From: Valencia hispanica
Taxonomy: Eukaryota; Chordata; Actinopteri; Cyprinodontiformes; Valenciidae
Length of the DNA: 64,000 nucleotides
Assembly (NCBI GenBank): GCA_963556495.2
Contig: OY747715.1
Span: 16,086,239-16,150,238, forward strand
Direction of reading: 5' to 3'
Part shown: piece after piece, positions 45,980-55,200 of the stretch
Layout: every line of letters begins with the position of its first letter
Numbering within the stretch: the first letter of the stretch is position 1
Position numbers and translations under genes: made by a program
Notes under the pieces: model-generated
The model's input: the letters and a program-made list of their open reading frames with translations, nothing else
Database searches by the model: none
Told to the model about the DNA's origin: nothing

Positions 45980-46528
45980 CGGCGCCCTATCGCCCTCTAT
46001 TGGCCAGCCGCCACTGTACTATACACTACAGTCAGAATTGATCTCAATTTGGCAGATTAGATTCAGATTAGAAATTGTTGTGATTTTGGTCATAACAGAG
46101 CCAGTGGCTTAAAATATCATAAATTGTAGGCTACATATTCACAGAACATTCATTCAATATAGGGAATGATCTAGTCAAAGTATTAAAGTTGCGAGAAAAG
46201 ATCAAGGATTTGGTCAAGAAAAAGAAGAAAAAAAACCAACATTACCTTAAGAAATCTCTAAACAACATGGACTTATTCAGTCCGGGTTCAGGCATACCAT
46301 TAGGTGTAGATAATAAAATACAGCTGATAAAAAGATGTCCTGATTCCCCAAAAGAAATAAAATAGCGGGTTTTTAAGTGCCAAATTATAAACTAAATATG
46401 TAGTTGAGTGTCAAAGTCAGCTAATAATCATCTGTCATTTTCTTACTCGGTCGCCTCCTTGTCGCTGGCCTCACAGGTGTATCTCGTTTGTAAGGAACCC
46501 CACTGTCACGACGCTTGCAGTGATCCAT
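41333..46528 (-). CDS. meikin: Probable meiotic kinetochore factor, complete 7-exon coding region
   Basis: Exons in order: 46528-46447, 44189-44101, 43902-43548, 42401-42362, 41944-41889, 41814-41783, 41698-41333. All junctions are GT-AG with consistent phases, giving 1020 nt or 339 residues (human MEIKIN is about 373). The protein has a basic N-terminus, a low-complexity middle with an acidic run at residues 134-151, many Ser/Thr-Pro sites, and a compact end block (AMFFNFV...EAFFQEMRERCVKLKRA). In mammals MEIKIN binds CENP-C through its C-terminus and recruits PLK1 and shugoshin for monopolar attachment in meiosis I. The identity rests on synteny: FNIP1-MEIKIN-ACSL6, all in one orientation, as in human. 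I did not recognise the sequence by itself. It could be another fast-evolving nuclear protein. Confidence 0.68.
41783..41814 (-). CDS. meikin: meikin coding exon 6
   Basis: Residues 208-218. Reads DQAFERKTPLQ. A 32-nt microexon with TTTGCAG acceptor and GTAATT donor. Confidence 0.65.
41889..41944 (-). CDS. meikin: meikin coding exon 5
   Basis: Residues 189-207. Reads HHKNPEDESKTDISSCKS. The donor is GTAAC; phases match both neighbours. Confidence 0.65.
42362..42401 (-). CDS. meikin: meikin coding exon 4
   Basis: Residues 176-188. Reads ASTILAEQKSEI. A small 40-nt exon with strong sites (TTTGCAG acceptor, GTACG donor) and matching phases. Confidence 0.65.
42690..43535 (+). mobile_element. 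Decayed Tc1-like transposon remnant in meikin intron 3
   Basis: Segments such as AACAGGTTTTCTTCCAGGTT, GAAAAGAGCACCTTCTTCC and GGTGAACCT match the complement of Tc1-type transposase genes in fish. The right end GTTCTTTTGCAAACCACTG followed by TA at 43536-43537 is the inverted-repeat terminus. The left end is not clear. No long frame survives. Transposase coding sense would be minus. Confidence 0.7.
43548..43902 (-). CDS. meikin: meikin coding exon 3, with acidic repeat
   Basis: Residues 58-175. Serine-rich start, then an E/D run encoded by a trinucleotide repeat (43617-43679), then SSFASPEIFRKEMS. The acceptor is TTCACAG and the donor GTATG. A Tc1-like remnant ends 10 bp inside the following intron. 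Confidence 0.8.
43617..43679 (+). repeat. Coding ATC/CTC trinucleotide repeat in meikin exon 3
   Basis: Runs of ATC followed by CTC units, read on the minus strand as GAT (Asp) and GAG (Glu). It encodes the acidic tract at residues 134-151. Confidence 0.9.
44101..44189 (-). CDS. meikin: meikin coding exon 2
   Basis: Residues 28-57. Reads YKKLLSSRRYEPLPEKPEEE then INESTVKP. The acceptor is CTTCAG and the donor GTAAGC. Confidence 0.75.
45067..46016. mobile_element. Non-autonomous hAT element (MITE) with 8-bp TSD and internal palindrome
   Basis: Perfect terminal inverted repeats CAGTGGCGGCTGG at 45067 and CCAGCCGCCACTG ending at 46016 are flanked by the identical 8-mer TACTATAC at 45059-45066 and 46017-46024. 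An 8-bp duplication and a CAG start indicate hAT. Inside, 45155-45350 forms a long imperfect hairpin with arms such as AGGTGTGTCTGACC and GGTCAGACACACCT. A poly-G run lies near the right end. No transposase remains. Confidence 0.92.
45951..45979 (+). repeat. Poly-G tract inside the hAT MITE
   Basis: A near-unbroken run of about 29 G residues just before GGCGCCCTATCGCCC and the right terminal repeat. The length is likely variable between individuals and prone to assembly error. Confidence 0.9.
46447..46528 (-). CDS. meikin: meikin coding exon 1
   Basis: 27 codons plus one base. Starts MDHCKRRDSGVPYKRDTPVR and is strongly basic. The donor is GTAAGA. Confidence 0.72.
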
Positions 46529-46864
46529 TTCCTTTTAAACTTATTCTCAGATTTCACTCCCTTTTTTGAGGTAACGTTTTAAATAAATCACCAACCACCA
46601 GCTATAAAATAGTTTTTATCAACCGTCTCTTTCCCAAGGCTTGGCATTGCCTAGCAACCACGCACACCTGTTCTGCTCAAGGTTTGGTTTCCCCTCCGTT
46701 TAAAAAAAAAAAACAGAAGAGAATTTCCAGAGATCTCGAGAGCAAAGTGAAGGGTACCGTTGTCAACCACACGGGGGCAGTCTCCTGCACCCAAAAAGCA
46801 GATCTCTAGCCATTAATGCTGAAACGTGGGAGAATATGTATTAATAAATATCGCACAAATCTTC
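46529..46864 (-). promoter_or_regulatory. Region upstream of meikin start codon
   Basis: About 0.34 kb between the meikin ATG and the RTE remnant. It should hold the meikin 5'UTR and promoter. No clear TATA, CCAAT or initiator was identified; an A-rich run lies at 46700-46715. Confidence 0.4.
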
Positions 46865-47545
46865 TCTTTCGGTTTTTCCCTTCAGGGGTCCACACCAAAT
46901 CAACTGTCTCCATTTAGTACTAACCTCTGCATCCTCTGACCTCACACCAACTAACTTCATGTCCTATTTCACCATAGGCCTATCCATAAATCTCCTATTT
47001 GGTCCTCCTCTCTACTTCCTGCCTGGTAGCTTCAACCTCAGCATCCTTCTATCGCTATAATCGTCGTCTCTCCTATGATGAACATGTCCAAACCATCACA
47101 GTCTGGCCTCTCTGACTTTATCTCCAAAACATCTAACATGAGCTGTCCCTATGATGTACTAATTTCTGATCCTTTCCATCCTCGTCACTCCTAAAGAGAA
47201 TCTCAACATCTTGAGTTCTGCAATCTCCAGTTCTGCTTCCTGTCTTTTCCTCATTGGCACTGTCTCTAAACCATACAGCATCGCTGGTCACACTACTATC
47301 TTGTACACCTTTCGTTTCATTCTTGCTGAAACCCTTATATCACACATCACACCTGACACATTTGTCCACCCATTCCAACCAACTTGCACACGCTTCTTCA
47401 CCTCTTTTCCATACTCTCCATTGCTCTGACTGTTGAGCCCAAGTACTTAAAGTCCTCAACCTTCTTTACGTCTACTCCCTGTAACTTCATCGTTCCTCTT
47501 GTCTCTCAAATACACACATGTATTCTGTCTTACTACGACTAATCT

Positions 47546-47803
47546 TTATTCCTCTCTTTTCCAGTGCATACCTCCATCATCTGCAAACATCATAGTCAGT
47601 GGAGACTCCCGTCTAACCTCATCTGTCAGCCTGTCCATCACCAAAGCAAACAAGAAGGGGCTTAGAGCCGATCCTTGATGCAGTCCCACCTCCACCTTGA
47701 ACTCCTCTGTCACTCCTACAGCACACCTCGCTGCTGTCTCACAGCTTTCAGACATGTCCTGCACCACTCTAACACACTTCTCTGCCACTCCAGACCGCCT
47801 CAT
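47546..47803 (-). pseudogene. RTE reverse transcriptase fragment
   Basis: An 85-codon remnant with GLHQGSALSPFLFALVMDRL and FADD. Flanking RT blocks are in other frames. It is inactive. Confidence 0.85.
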
Positions 47804-48957
47804 GCAATACCACAGCTCTTTTTATCAGCACCTTGTCATACTTGGCATTAAACCATACTGCTGCTAACAAATGCTCACTTCAGACCGAATCCTAGATTCC
47901 ACCATCCTTTCTCACAACTTCATTGTATGAGTCATTAGCTTTATTCCTCTGTAGTTGCCACAATTCTGTACATCTCCGTTGTTCTTAAAAACCGGCACTT
48001 GAACACTTTTCCTTCCGCAGGCATCTTCTCACTCTTCAAGATCTTGTTGAAGAACCTAGTAAAAAACTCTACTGCCACCTCTCCTATAGGCACTTTGTTA
48101 CCTCCACAGGTATGTCATCAGGACCAACTGCTTTTCCCTCTTCAAAGCTTTCCTCACTTCATCTTTATTTATCTCAGCTACTTCCTAATCCACAACAGTC
48201 ACCTCTTCTACTCTACATTCTCTCTGGTTTTCCTTCATTCATCAGCTCTTCAAAGTACTCTTTCCATCTTCCCATCACACACTTGGCACCTGTCAGTTCA
48301 TTTCCATCCCTATCCTTAATCATCCTAACCTGTTGCACATCCTTTCCATCTCTATCTCTCTGCCTTGCCAATCTATACAAATCATTCTTTCCTTCCTTAC
48401 TGTCCAATCTAGCATACAGGTCATCATAAGCCCTTTGGCCTTTCCCACCTCTACCTTTACCATATGCTGCATCTTCCTGCACTGGTGTCTAGTCTCCTCA
48501 GTGTCTTACTTCTTCTTAGCTAACTTCTTTCTCTGTATATGCTCCTGGACTTTATTGTTCCACCACCAAGTCTCCTTATTTACTTTTCTCCTTCCAGATG
48601 ACACACCAAGTACCCTCCTACCTGTCTCCCTAATCACATTAGCTGTCCAGTCATCTGGGAGCACCTCAATTCCTCCCTGAAAACCTCACAACATTCTTCT
48701 TTTTTCAGTTTCCACCACCTGGTCCTCCGCTCTGCCTTTGTTCTCTTCACCTTCCTCACCATCAGTTTCATCCTACAGCCCACCATCCTATGCTGTTTAG
48801 CTGCACTCTGCCTACCACTACCCGGCAGTCACTAATCTCCTTCAGGTCACAACGTCAACATACAGTAAGATGTAGTCCACTTGACTGCTTCTACCTCCAC
48901 TCTTATAGTCACCCTATGTTCCTGCTTCTTCTGGAAGAAAGTATTTACAACAGTTAT

Positions 48958-49347
48958 TTAATTCTTTTCTACCACCATTTGTCCTTCGTTCCTATCCAGG
49001 ATACCAAACCTGCCCATCACTTCCTCATCACCTCTGTTCCTTTCACCAACATGTCTGTTAAAGTCTGCACCAATCAGCACCCTCTCAACCCTGGGGATAC
49101 ACTGCATCAAATCATCTAGTTCACTCCAGAATTTCTGCTTCTCTAACTCATATCCTACCTGTAGGACATAACCATTAAACACATTGACCATTATTCCTTT
49201 AATTTCAAGCTTCAGAATAATCAGTCTATCTCTCAATTCCCAACCAGAGTTTCCTCTTCTCTCTCTGCCTACCAACACGTCTTCCTCCTCTCCTCTGTCA
49301 ACCAACTGTAGTCCAATTTCCACCGGCACCCTGTGGGTCAACAACAC
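48958..49347 (-). pseudogene. RTE endonuclease fragment
   Basis: A 129-codon remnant. It contains VGRERRGNSGWELRDRL and GADFNRHVG, matching the apurinic-type endonuclease of RTE elements. It is interrupted on both sides. Confidence 0.75.
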
Positions 49348-49545
49348 CGGTGGCGGTCGTTCTTAACTCGGGTCTTGACCGATCCGGTATAGTTGATGTT
49401 TGTGATTGGCATATTTGATTTGGCTTAGCTTTTACGTCGGATGTCCTTCCTGACACAACGCTCTGCAATTTTCCGGACTTGGGACCGGCACAAGAAATCA
49501 CTGGCTTGAGACCCCTTATAGCCCACAAAAAAGTTCAAGAATATC

Positions 49546-50585
49546 GTGGATGTGTTTTTTAGGATGTTTAGATTAAAAATACAATTATAATACATTTTTA
49601 TTGATTTTAAATTAATTAAATAAAACTACTCCATTAATCTCAGAGGCAAGTTAAATGTTTTTGTAACTCATATTATCAAAGTTCCTTGAAAAATAAAGAT
49701 AGTAACAGATTGACTGAAAGGAAAAAAAGAAAAACATCATGGTGTTGCGGTGGCCCAGCAAAAATTTGGCTCAACCAACTGAAATGATTTGGAGGGACAC
49801 TTAGGAAGTCTGACTCTTACAAGTGTATTTGTGCTTTCATGTTTGTACAGTCTAGAAGAGGCAAGGGAGGGTGTGTGGGTAAAAGTAAGATATGCCACAG
49901 TATTTCTGGAAATAAGTAAAAACAAAACATATAATCTAATTGCTTATGTGTAAAGCAGAAAACCAACATTCTCACCTCAACTAAAATATAGATTTGTTAT
50001 GTCACATATTTATTGTAACTTTAATTTATAAACATCTCCTTAAGCAAATGAGGGAATAAACAAACACATTCAGTAGTAGTTTTCAAGTATATGTTAAGAG
50101 GACAACAACCTGAATTTAGCTGGTTAATCTGAGTTATGGGTGAGGCTCATTTAGTTTCTACATGACTGTTCTTCTATTTTCAGATGGGAACTTTTTCCAA
50201 ATAGCCAAATGTGTAATTCTTGTGCACGAGTATAAAATTGTTACAGATTTTATTTCAGCCAGCTAACCAGCAGTGCAAACCAACAGGTGGTGGTAGGGCA
50301 CCAATGCATTATTGTAAACTCCACATCAAACTCCAAGTCACTCAGGTGTTTCATCGGGCGTTTCTTCCCAAAAGGATCTCGACCTATAGGAATTGTGTAA
50401 TGTAAAATTTTGTTTTTGAAATTAAATATTTCTAAAACTTTGATACATTTTGCGGTCGGTAACTTGCTCATGCTATTGGAGATCGGTCTTGGATTATTTT
50501 TCCACAGTTGGATTATTTACAGACAAAAAGATAACCTTTCACACACCACAGAACAATAAACAGACTTGTTTAAAATCATTCCAGA
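49546..50585 (-). other. Intergenic sequence below acsl6 3'UTR
   Basis: No gene is supported. One minus-strand segment (50250-50387) has an acceptor-like 5' edge and an AATAAA directly after its stop, treated under findings. Confidence 0.5.
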
Positions 50586-50591
50586 ATATCT

Positions 50592-50597
50592 TTTATT
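50592..50597 (-). terminator. Candidate acsl6 poly(A) signal AATAAA
   Basis: The first canonical minus-strand hexamer below the acsl6 stop that I found, implying a 3'UTR of about 1.55 kb (roughly 50575-52151). Confidence 0.4.
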
Positions 50598-52151
50598 TCA
50601 CTGCCCCGCTCCTGTTCCCCCACCCTCGCTTATCCCTTTTGTAGCAATCAATCATTACAAGGATATGGTGCTGATTCCATTGTACATCAGAATACATAAA
50701 TAAATAAAGTACAATTTTTCCTACTACACGCAAAAAAAGAACAAAAAACCCAAATCATTCAAACGGTTGATTTTAATAAATATGCTTACATCTACCTGTC
50801 CTCATTTATGTACATCCACATTGTTTATGCTTTGGGACGGTAATCAACTTTAAAAGCGTATGCATTACTACTATTTGTAAACCCTTCAAACAAAACAAAT
50901 ACCCCTATGTTTAAAAGTTGTCGTTTGTTCTATTAACCCTCCATTACTTTGACCAGAGTTGTATAATCCAGCAATTTAACGGCGGTTGTGGGCAGCTGCG
51001 TACTGCCTCATGTTAAAACCGTTTGCATTGAAAGCCAAATCGTCTCAGCATCGCATGGCAAACTGCATGCTTTGCCCTAATCCCTGGTTTTGCATTCATT
51101 CTTTTTTTTGTGTTTTTACCTGACCCATGTTTTGTGCAGAAAATAATGGAAAATAAAGCAGCGATTGCACCAGCTGAGATGACGGTTTAATCTGGGCCAG
51201 TTCTTTACATTGAAAAAAGTGCATGCATGCTGAAATTCTGGCCACAGTTGCGTAGTGATGACTCTCCCGGCAATGAATGGTTTAAAAGCAGAGCTTAATT
51301 CAGGTAAATGCCCCGCATAAAACAGAGCGGAGATTTGAAAGATTTGCAGAAAGGTGGATTTACATTTGTCAGTCTACGCGGTCAGCGTTTTTGATTGACT
51401 TGCAGTTTTGCTTCCCACTTTTAGATATCTCTTGCAGCTATTCTACACACAATTACATCAAACGTGTGGTCATACACTTGTTTTTGTCTGGCTGATTTAA
51501 GATGATGGTAAGGGCGTGGGGGTGACAGGAAACAGAGATGATCAGATTAATGTGTTTCTTTTTCTGCTTCTAGGATCCTAGCTCTGATTTGTTTGGATCA
51601 ATAGCAGGTAGCAGTGTTGGTAAGTTCTAAAATGCCTAATTTAAAACAAATATAACAAAAGACACAATGAAACATACATAACAACACACATTGTCATATA
51701 TATTTCTTTTGCATTTACTGTTTCATCCTAAATAAAAAGGAAAAAGGAAAGCACTGCTTTGCATGTGCAGCTCTATGCTTCTCTCTGCTGGACAATACAG
51801 TGTTATACACCGACTTGATTTTTGTGTTTTGATTGGTTTTTAACGTGGCAAATTCATGTCACAAAGGAAACTACTACTAATGAACCCAAAATAAAAGTTA
51901 AACAACAATCGCTTACGCATATCTGAATTCATTTATACAGTAAATGCACGGATAAGAGAAATAAATATGACAATGTGCACCGTCTTACGTTTTTTTCCCC
52001 TTGTTTAGGTTGTTCTGAACAGCCAACAGGACAGTTTTGGTTTACTTTCCCAAAGCATGTTCTGGCTCATGAGATGCAGAATTGTCCCACTGCAGGTCAA
52101 AACAGATCTTTGTGTCAGGATGCTCAAAGGAAAACGAGGTCACGGTGGCCT

Positions 52152-52292
52152 TCACATGGAGATGCTGCTGTAGAGGTCGTCAATCCTCTTCTTGAAGAAT
52201 TCCTTCAGCTCGGGTCGTTTGGCCTTTAGCGTCGGGGTCAGGAGGCCGTTCTCGATGGAGAACATCTCATTATGGATGTAGATGTTTTTCAC
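52152..52292 (-). CDS. acsl6: acsl6 last coding exon
   Basis: 47 codons including the stop. Reads [35 protein letters not shown] and ends YSSISM; stop TGA at 52152-52154. Confidence 0.95.
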   Translation of the reverse strand: MKNIYIHNEMFSIENGLLTPTLKAKRPELKEFFKKRIDDLYSSISM

Positions 52293-55200
52293 CTTTAGAA
52301 GGAAAGTGGAAAATAAGAATGTAGACAGGGACCCGTTTGAAATGATAGGGAAGGCTTTGTGTAGACATCAACAAGCTTCTGGGAAACTTCTTTGTAAATC
52401 TTTGATTTTTTGTTTGTTTTTTGTTGGGAGAATGGGATGAATTCATTCAAATTGGTTGGTTTACTGGCAAGGAACTAGCTTTATTGTTAGTCCAAAATTT
52501 CTCAATAGGCCAGAGCATGGGGTTTTGGAAACTTTTCAAAACTAGCAAGATGAGTCTTGTGGGTTTTTATTATGTTGGCACAAAATTGTGATCTGATTTC
52601 AAACATTTTCCTTTACAGTAGAAAAAATACAATTTATTAGGATGTTCAAGAAAAACTCTGGCAACACCAAGGTTCAAGCCTGAAATGAATTGGAAACTGA
52701 TGGAATACCAGTTTGAGTTTAACATGGGCTGAGAGTAAAGACAGAAAAAGAAAAAAAGCCCATGTTCCAATATCAACACCTTAACACTCAACTTAAATTT
52801 GCACCTTCCTACTTAGGCAAGTCAAATACCTTCCGTAAAGATTCATTGTCAGATGGAAGGAAGATTGTATGAAGTATTTGGCCACAATGATAAAAGTTTG
52901 AAGTAATCAAGGCTGGGCTTTTTATATCTAAGAGCAGAGTACCAACTGCGCACAAGCATTAGATAAAAAATAAAATGTCTCTGTCCTTTGCACCTTGAAC
53001 AATCTTTCTGTTGTTTTTATGCATGTGCAGGTCATTTTATATTTTATTATACATGTAGGTATAGTTTTTTTGAAAGATCCATGGCCAGCCTAGTTTGAGT
53101 ATTTTAGCATGTTAGGTACATGACTTTGTAGTGCTGATTTTCTTTTCTTTTTTACATGACTTTACCAGTCAATCAAGAGTTGGTGCCCCCTGCCTGCTGC
53201 TGAGAATAGGGAGCCTATTTTATGTTATTTGTGTGAGACTGAATTGCATTGCATCTCGGCCCACATTTTTGATGATTTTCCGCATTTTAAATGGTTGGGG
53301 GAAGCTGAAGTAGGGGGTCACCCAGGGCGCCATTCATCCAAAAAGCATCACTGTTTTTTTGTTTTTGTTTTTTTTACAGTGGTACAAAGGATATATCCAA
53401 ATTCTGCAACGTTACCTCAAATCAACAGTCAGATGGTTGAGATTTGGACAGAACTGGGGTTTCTAGCTTGACAATGACACCAAACACATCAAAACTGGTT
53501 TTGATGATTAATGCTGGAAAAGATCAAGAAGATCGATGGTAAGCCTCTTAAATGGCCACGGTCTCAACCCTGCTGGGAAGTTGTGCTATGCCAGGAAACA
53601 AACCAATTTAAATGAACTCTAAACATCTAGCGAGACTTATGTCAATCTTGTTGATTTTTGGTGATGAGAAATCTTTGCGGGTTTCAAAGTTCCTGGTAAT
53701 ATATGTAGAAATGTGACATGTGCCTTACCTGCTCAAAAGATAGGAGGCCATTGATTTTGCCCAGATGCACCAAATCTTCAAGGATGGCCTTCTTTAATTC
53801 CTGGTAACAGATAAAATGTATGTATTAGTGTTAAATTTATATTAGTTACACAATCTTTTAGGATGATTTTAAGAAGTTTTACCTACCGTGTTTTTACAAA
53901 GGTCCTTGTAAGTCCCTAACATGCCTTTCTTCTTGGCCCACTCAGGCATCACTTCAGGGTCCGGAACCACAATTCCCACCAAACAAGACTGGAAACACGT
54001 TACAACATCAATCCAAGAGCAAAAAAGAAAAGAAAAGAAAACAAAAACAAAAAAACACACAGTTAAAAGATCCTATACGAGAAGCTACAATTTTACAGTT
54101 TGTGGAGATCAAAAATCAAGTAAGTTACTTTATAGAAAGATTTCTGTCATCAAAGAACTCTGCGCTTTAGTATGATAAAGGTATACCTGCAGACTATCCC
54201 CATGAACATAGAGCTGCGCCACCGGTTCACTCCTGATGTAGATGTTCTCTATCTTCTCGGGGGAGATGTACTCACCCTGCGCCAGCTTAAAGATGTGCTT
54301 TTTCCTGTCAATGATCTTCAGCGTCCCGTTCTACAGCAGGCGACAGGTTGAACAAAAACAGATAAAGAAAAACAGGAGAAAAAATCTTAATGTAATCACA
54401 GCAGCTTTTGTGACATCTCTTTATGATACAGTTGCATGTAGTCTGCTGCAAGCATTATGTACGCACAGATAACCATTTGCCGATATCTCCCGTGTGAAGC
54501 CAACCATCTGAGTCCAGCGTCTCGGCCGTTCTCCCGGGGTCTTTGAGGTAGCCTTTAAACACGTTTGGTCCCTTCACGCAGACCTGGATGAATAATTTCA
54601 AAACACACGAAGGATTGAGTAAAGGAATAATACTTGAACTCTTATGCAAAAATAGATTAATGCTAAAAGAAAAGAAACTCCGTAAACTTATATACAATTC
54701 AAATAAGCAGCTTGTTATGTTTTTCCGGCTAAAAATAATAACTTTGCATACCTCTCCCTCTCCTTTAGATGCAAAGTAGTTCTTCTCAGGAACATCCACC
54801 AGTTTAATGAGGTTACATGGCAGCGGAGCCCCAACATGACCTATTAATCAGGTGAATAAAACAGTATTAGGTCTACTTGTTAATAGTTTTAGCAAACTAT
54901 TTCTGCATGAACTTTCACTGAGTGCCCACTATTTCCCATAAATGAAAATGAATCAATCATTCTATTATGAAGTACAGATATCGTTTTAAAAGTGAACAGC
55001 AGGGGGTGATGTTGGACTACCTTTATTATTGGTTTGTGCAGCAGTTGCTTTTCATGTTGCTGTTCAAAACATGTTCAAGCATATATGTTTGTCAAAACCC
55101 CTTTCACAACATGACTACAAAAATCTGAAAAATAATTTTTAATTTGAACTAGATGTTCTTGTATTAGATGCAATTTGGCTAAGGAGACTATCTTTAATTG

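Larger units (their letters stand above)
44190..46446 (-). other. meikin intron 1
   Basis: It contains the hAT MITE at 45067-46016. The remainder (44190-45058, 46025-46446) shows no recognisable feature. Confidence 0.75.
46870..49545 (-). mobile_element. RTE-type LINE, nearly full span but decayed
   Basis: Minus-strand frames give, in transcript order, an endonuclease-like segment (49347-48958, with IGADFNRHVGERNRG, the GDxN-type motif), a linker (48482-48213), and reverse transcriptase (47803-47546, with VEVGLHQGSALSPFLFALVM and MMFADDG, the catalytic xADD box). The spacing suits an RTE or related fish LINE. Frames are interrupted repeatedly and plus-strand frames here are shadows. The 3' end, near 46870, reads ACCCCTGAAGGGAAAAACCG, common to such fish LINEs. 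It sits between meikin and acsl6. Confidence 0.85.

Noticed and set aside
47999..48680. Several 100-codon plus-strand frames, rich in Ser/Leu/Phe
   Set aside because: Opposite-strand shadows of the decayed RTE LINE.
50960..51060. Minus-strand frame ending AFNANGFNMRQYAAAHNRR
   Set aside because: It looks protein-like but is only about 20 codons before an upstream stop, lacks a convincing acceptor, and lies in the presumed acsl6 3'UTR.
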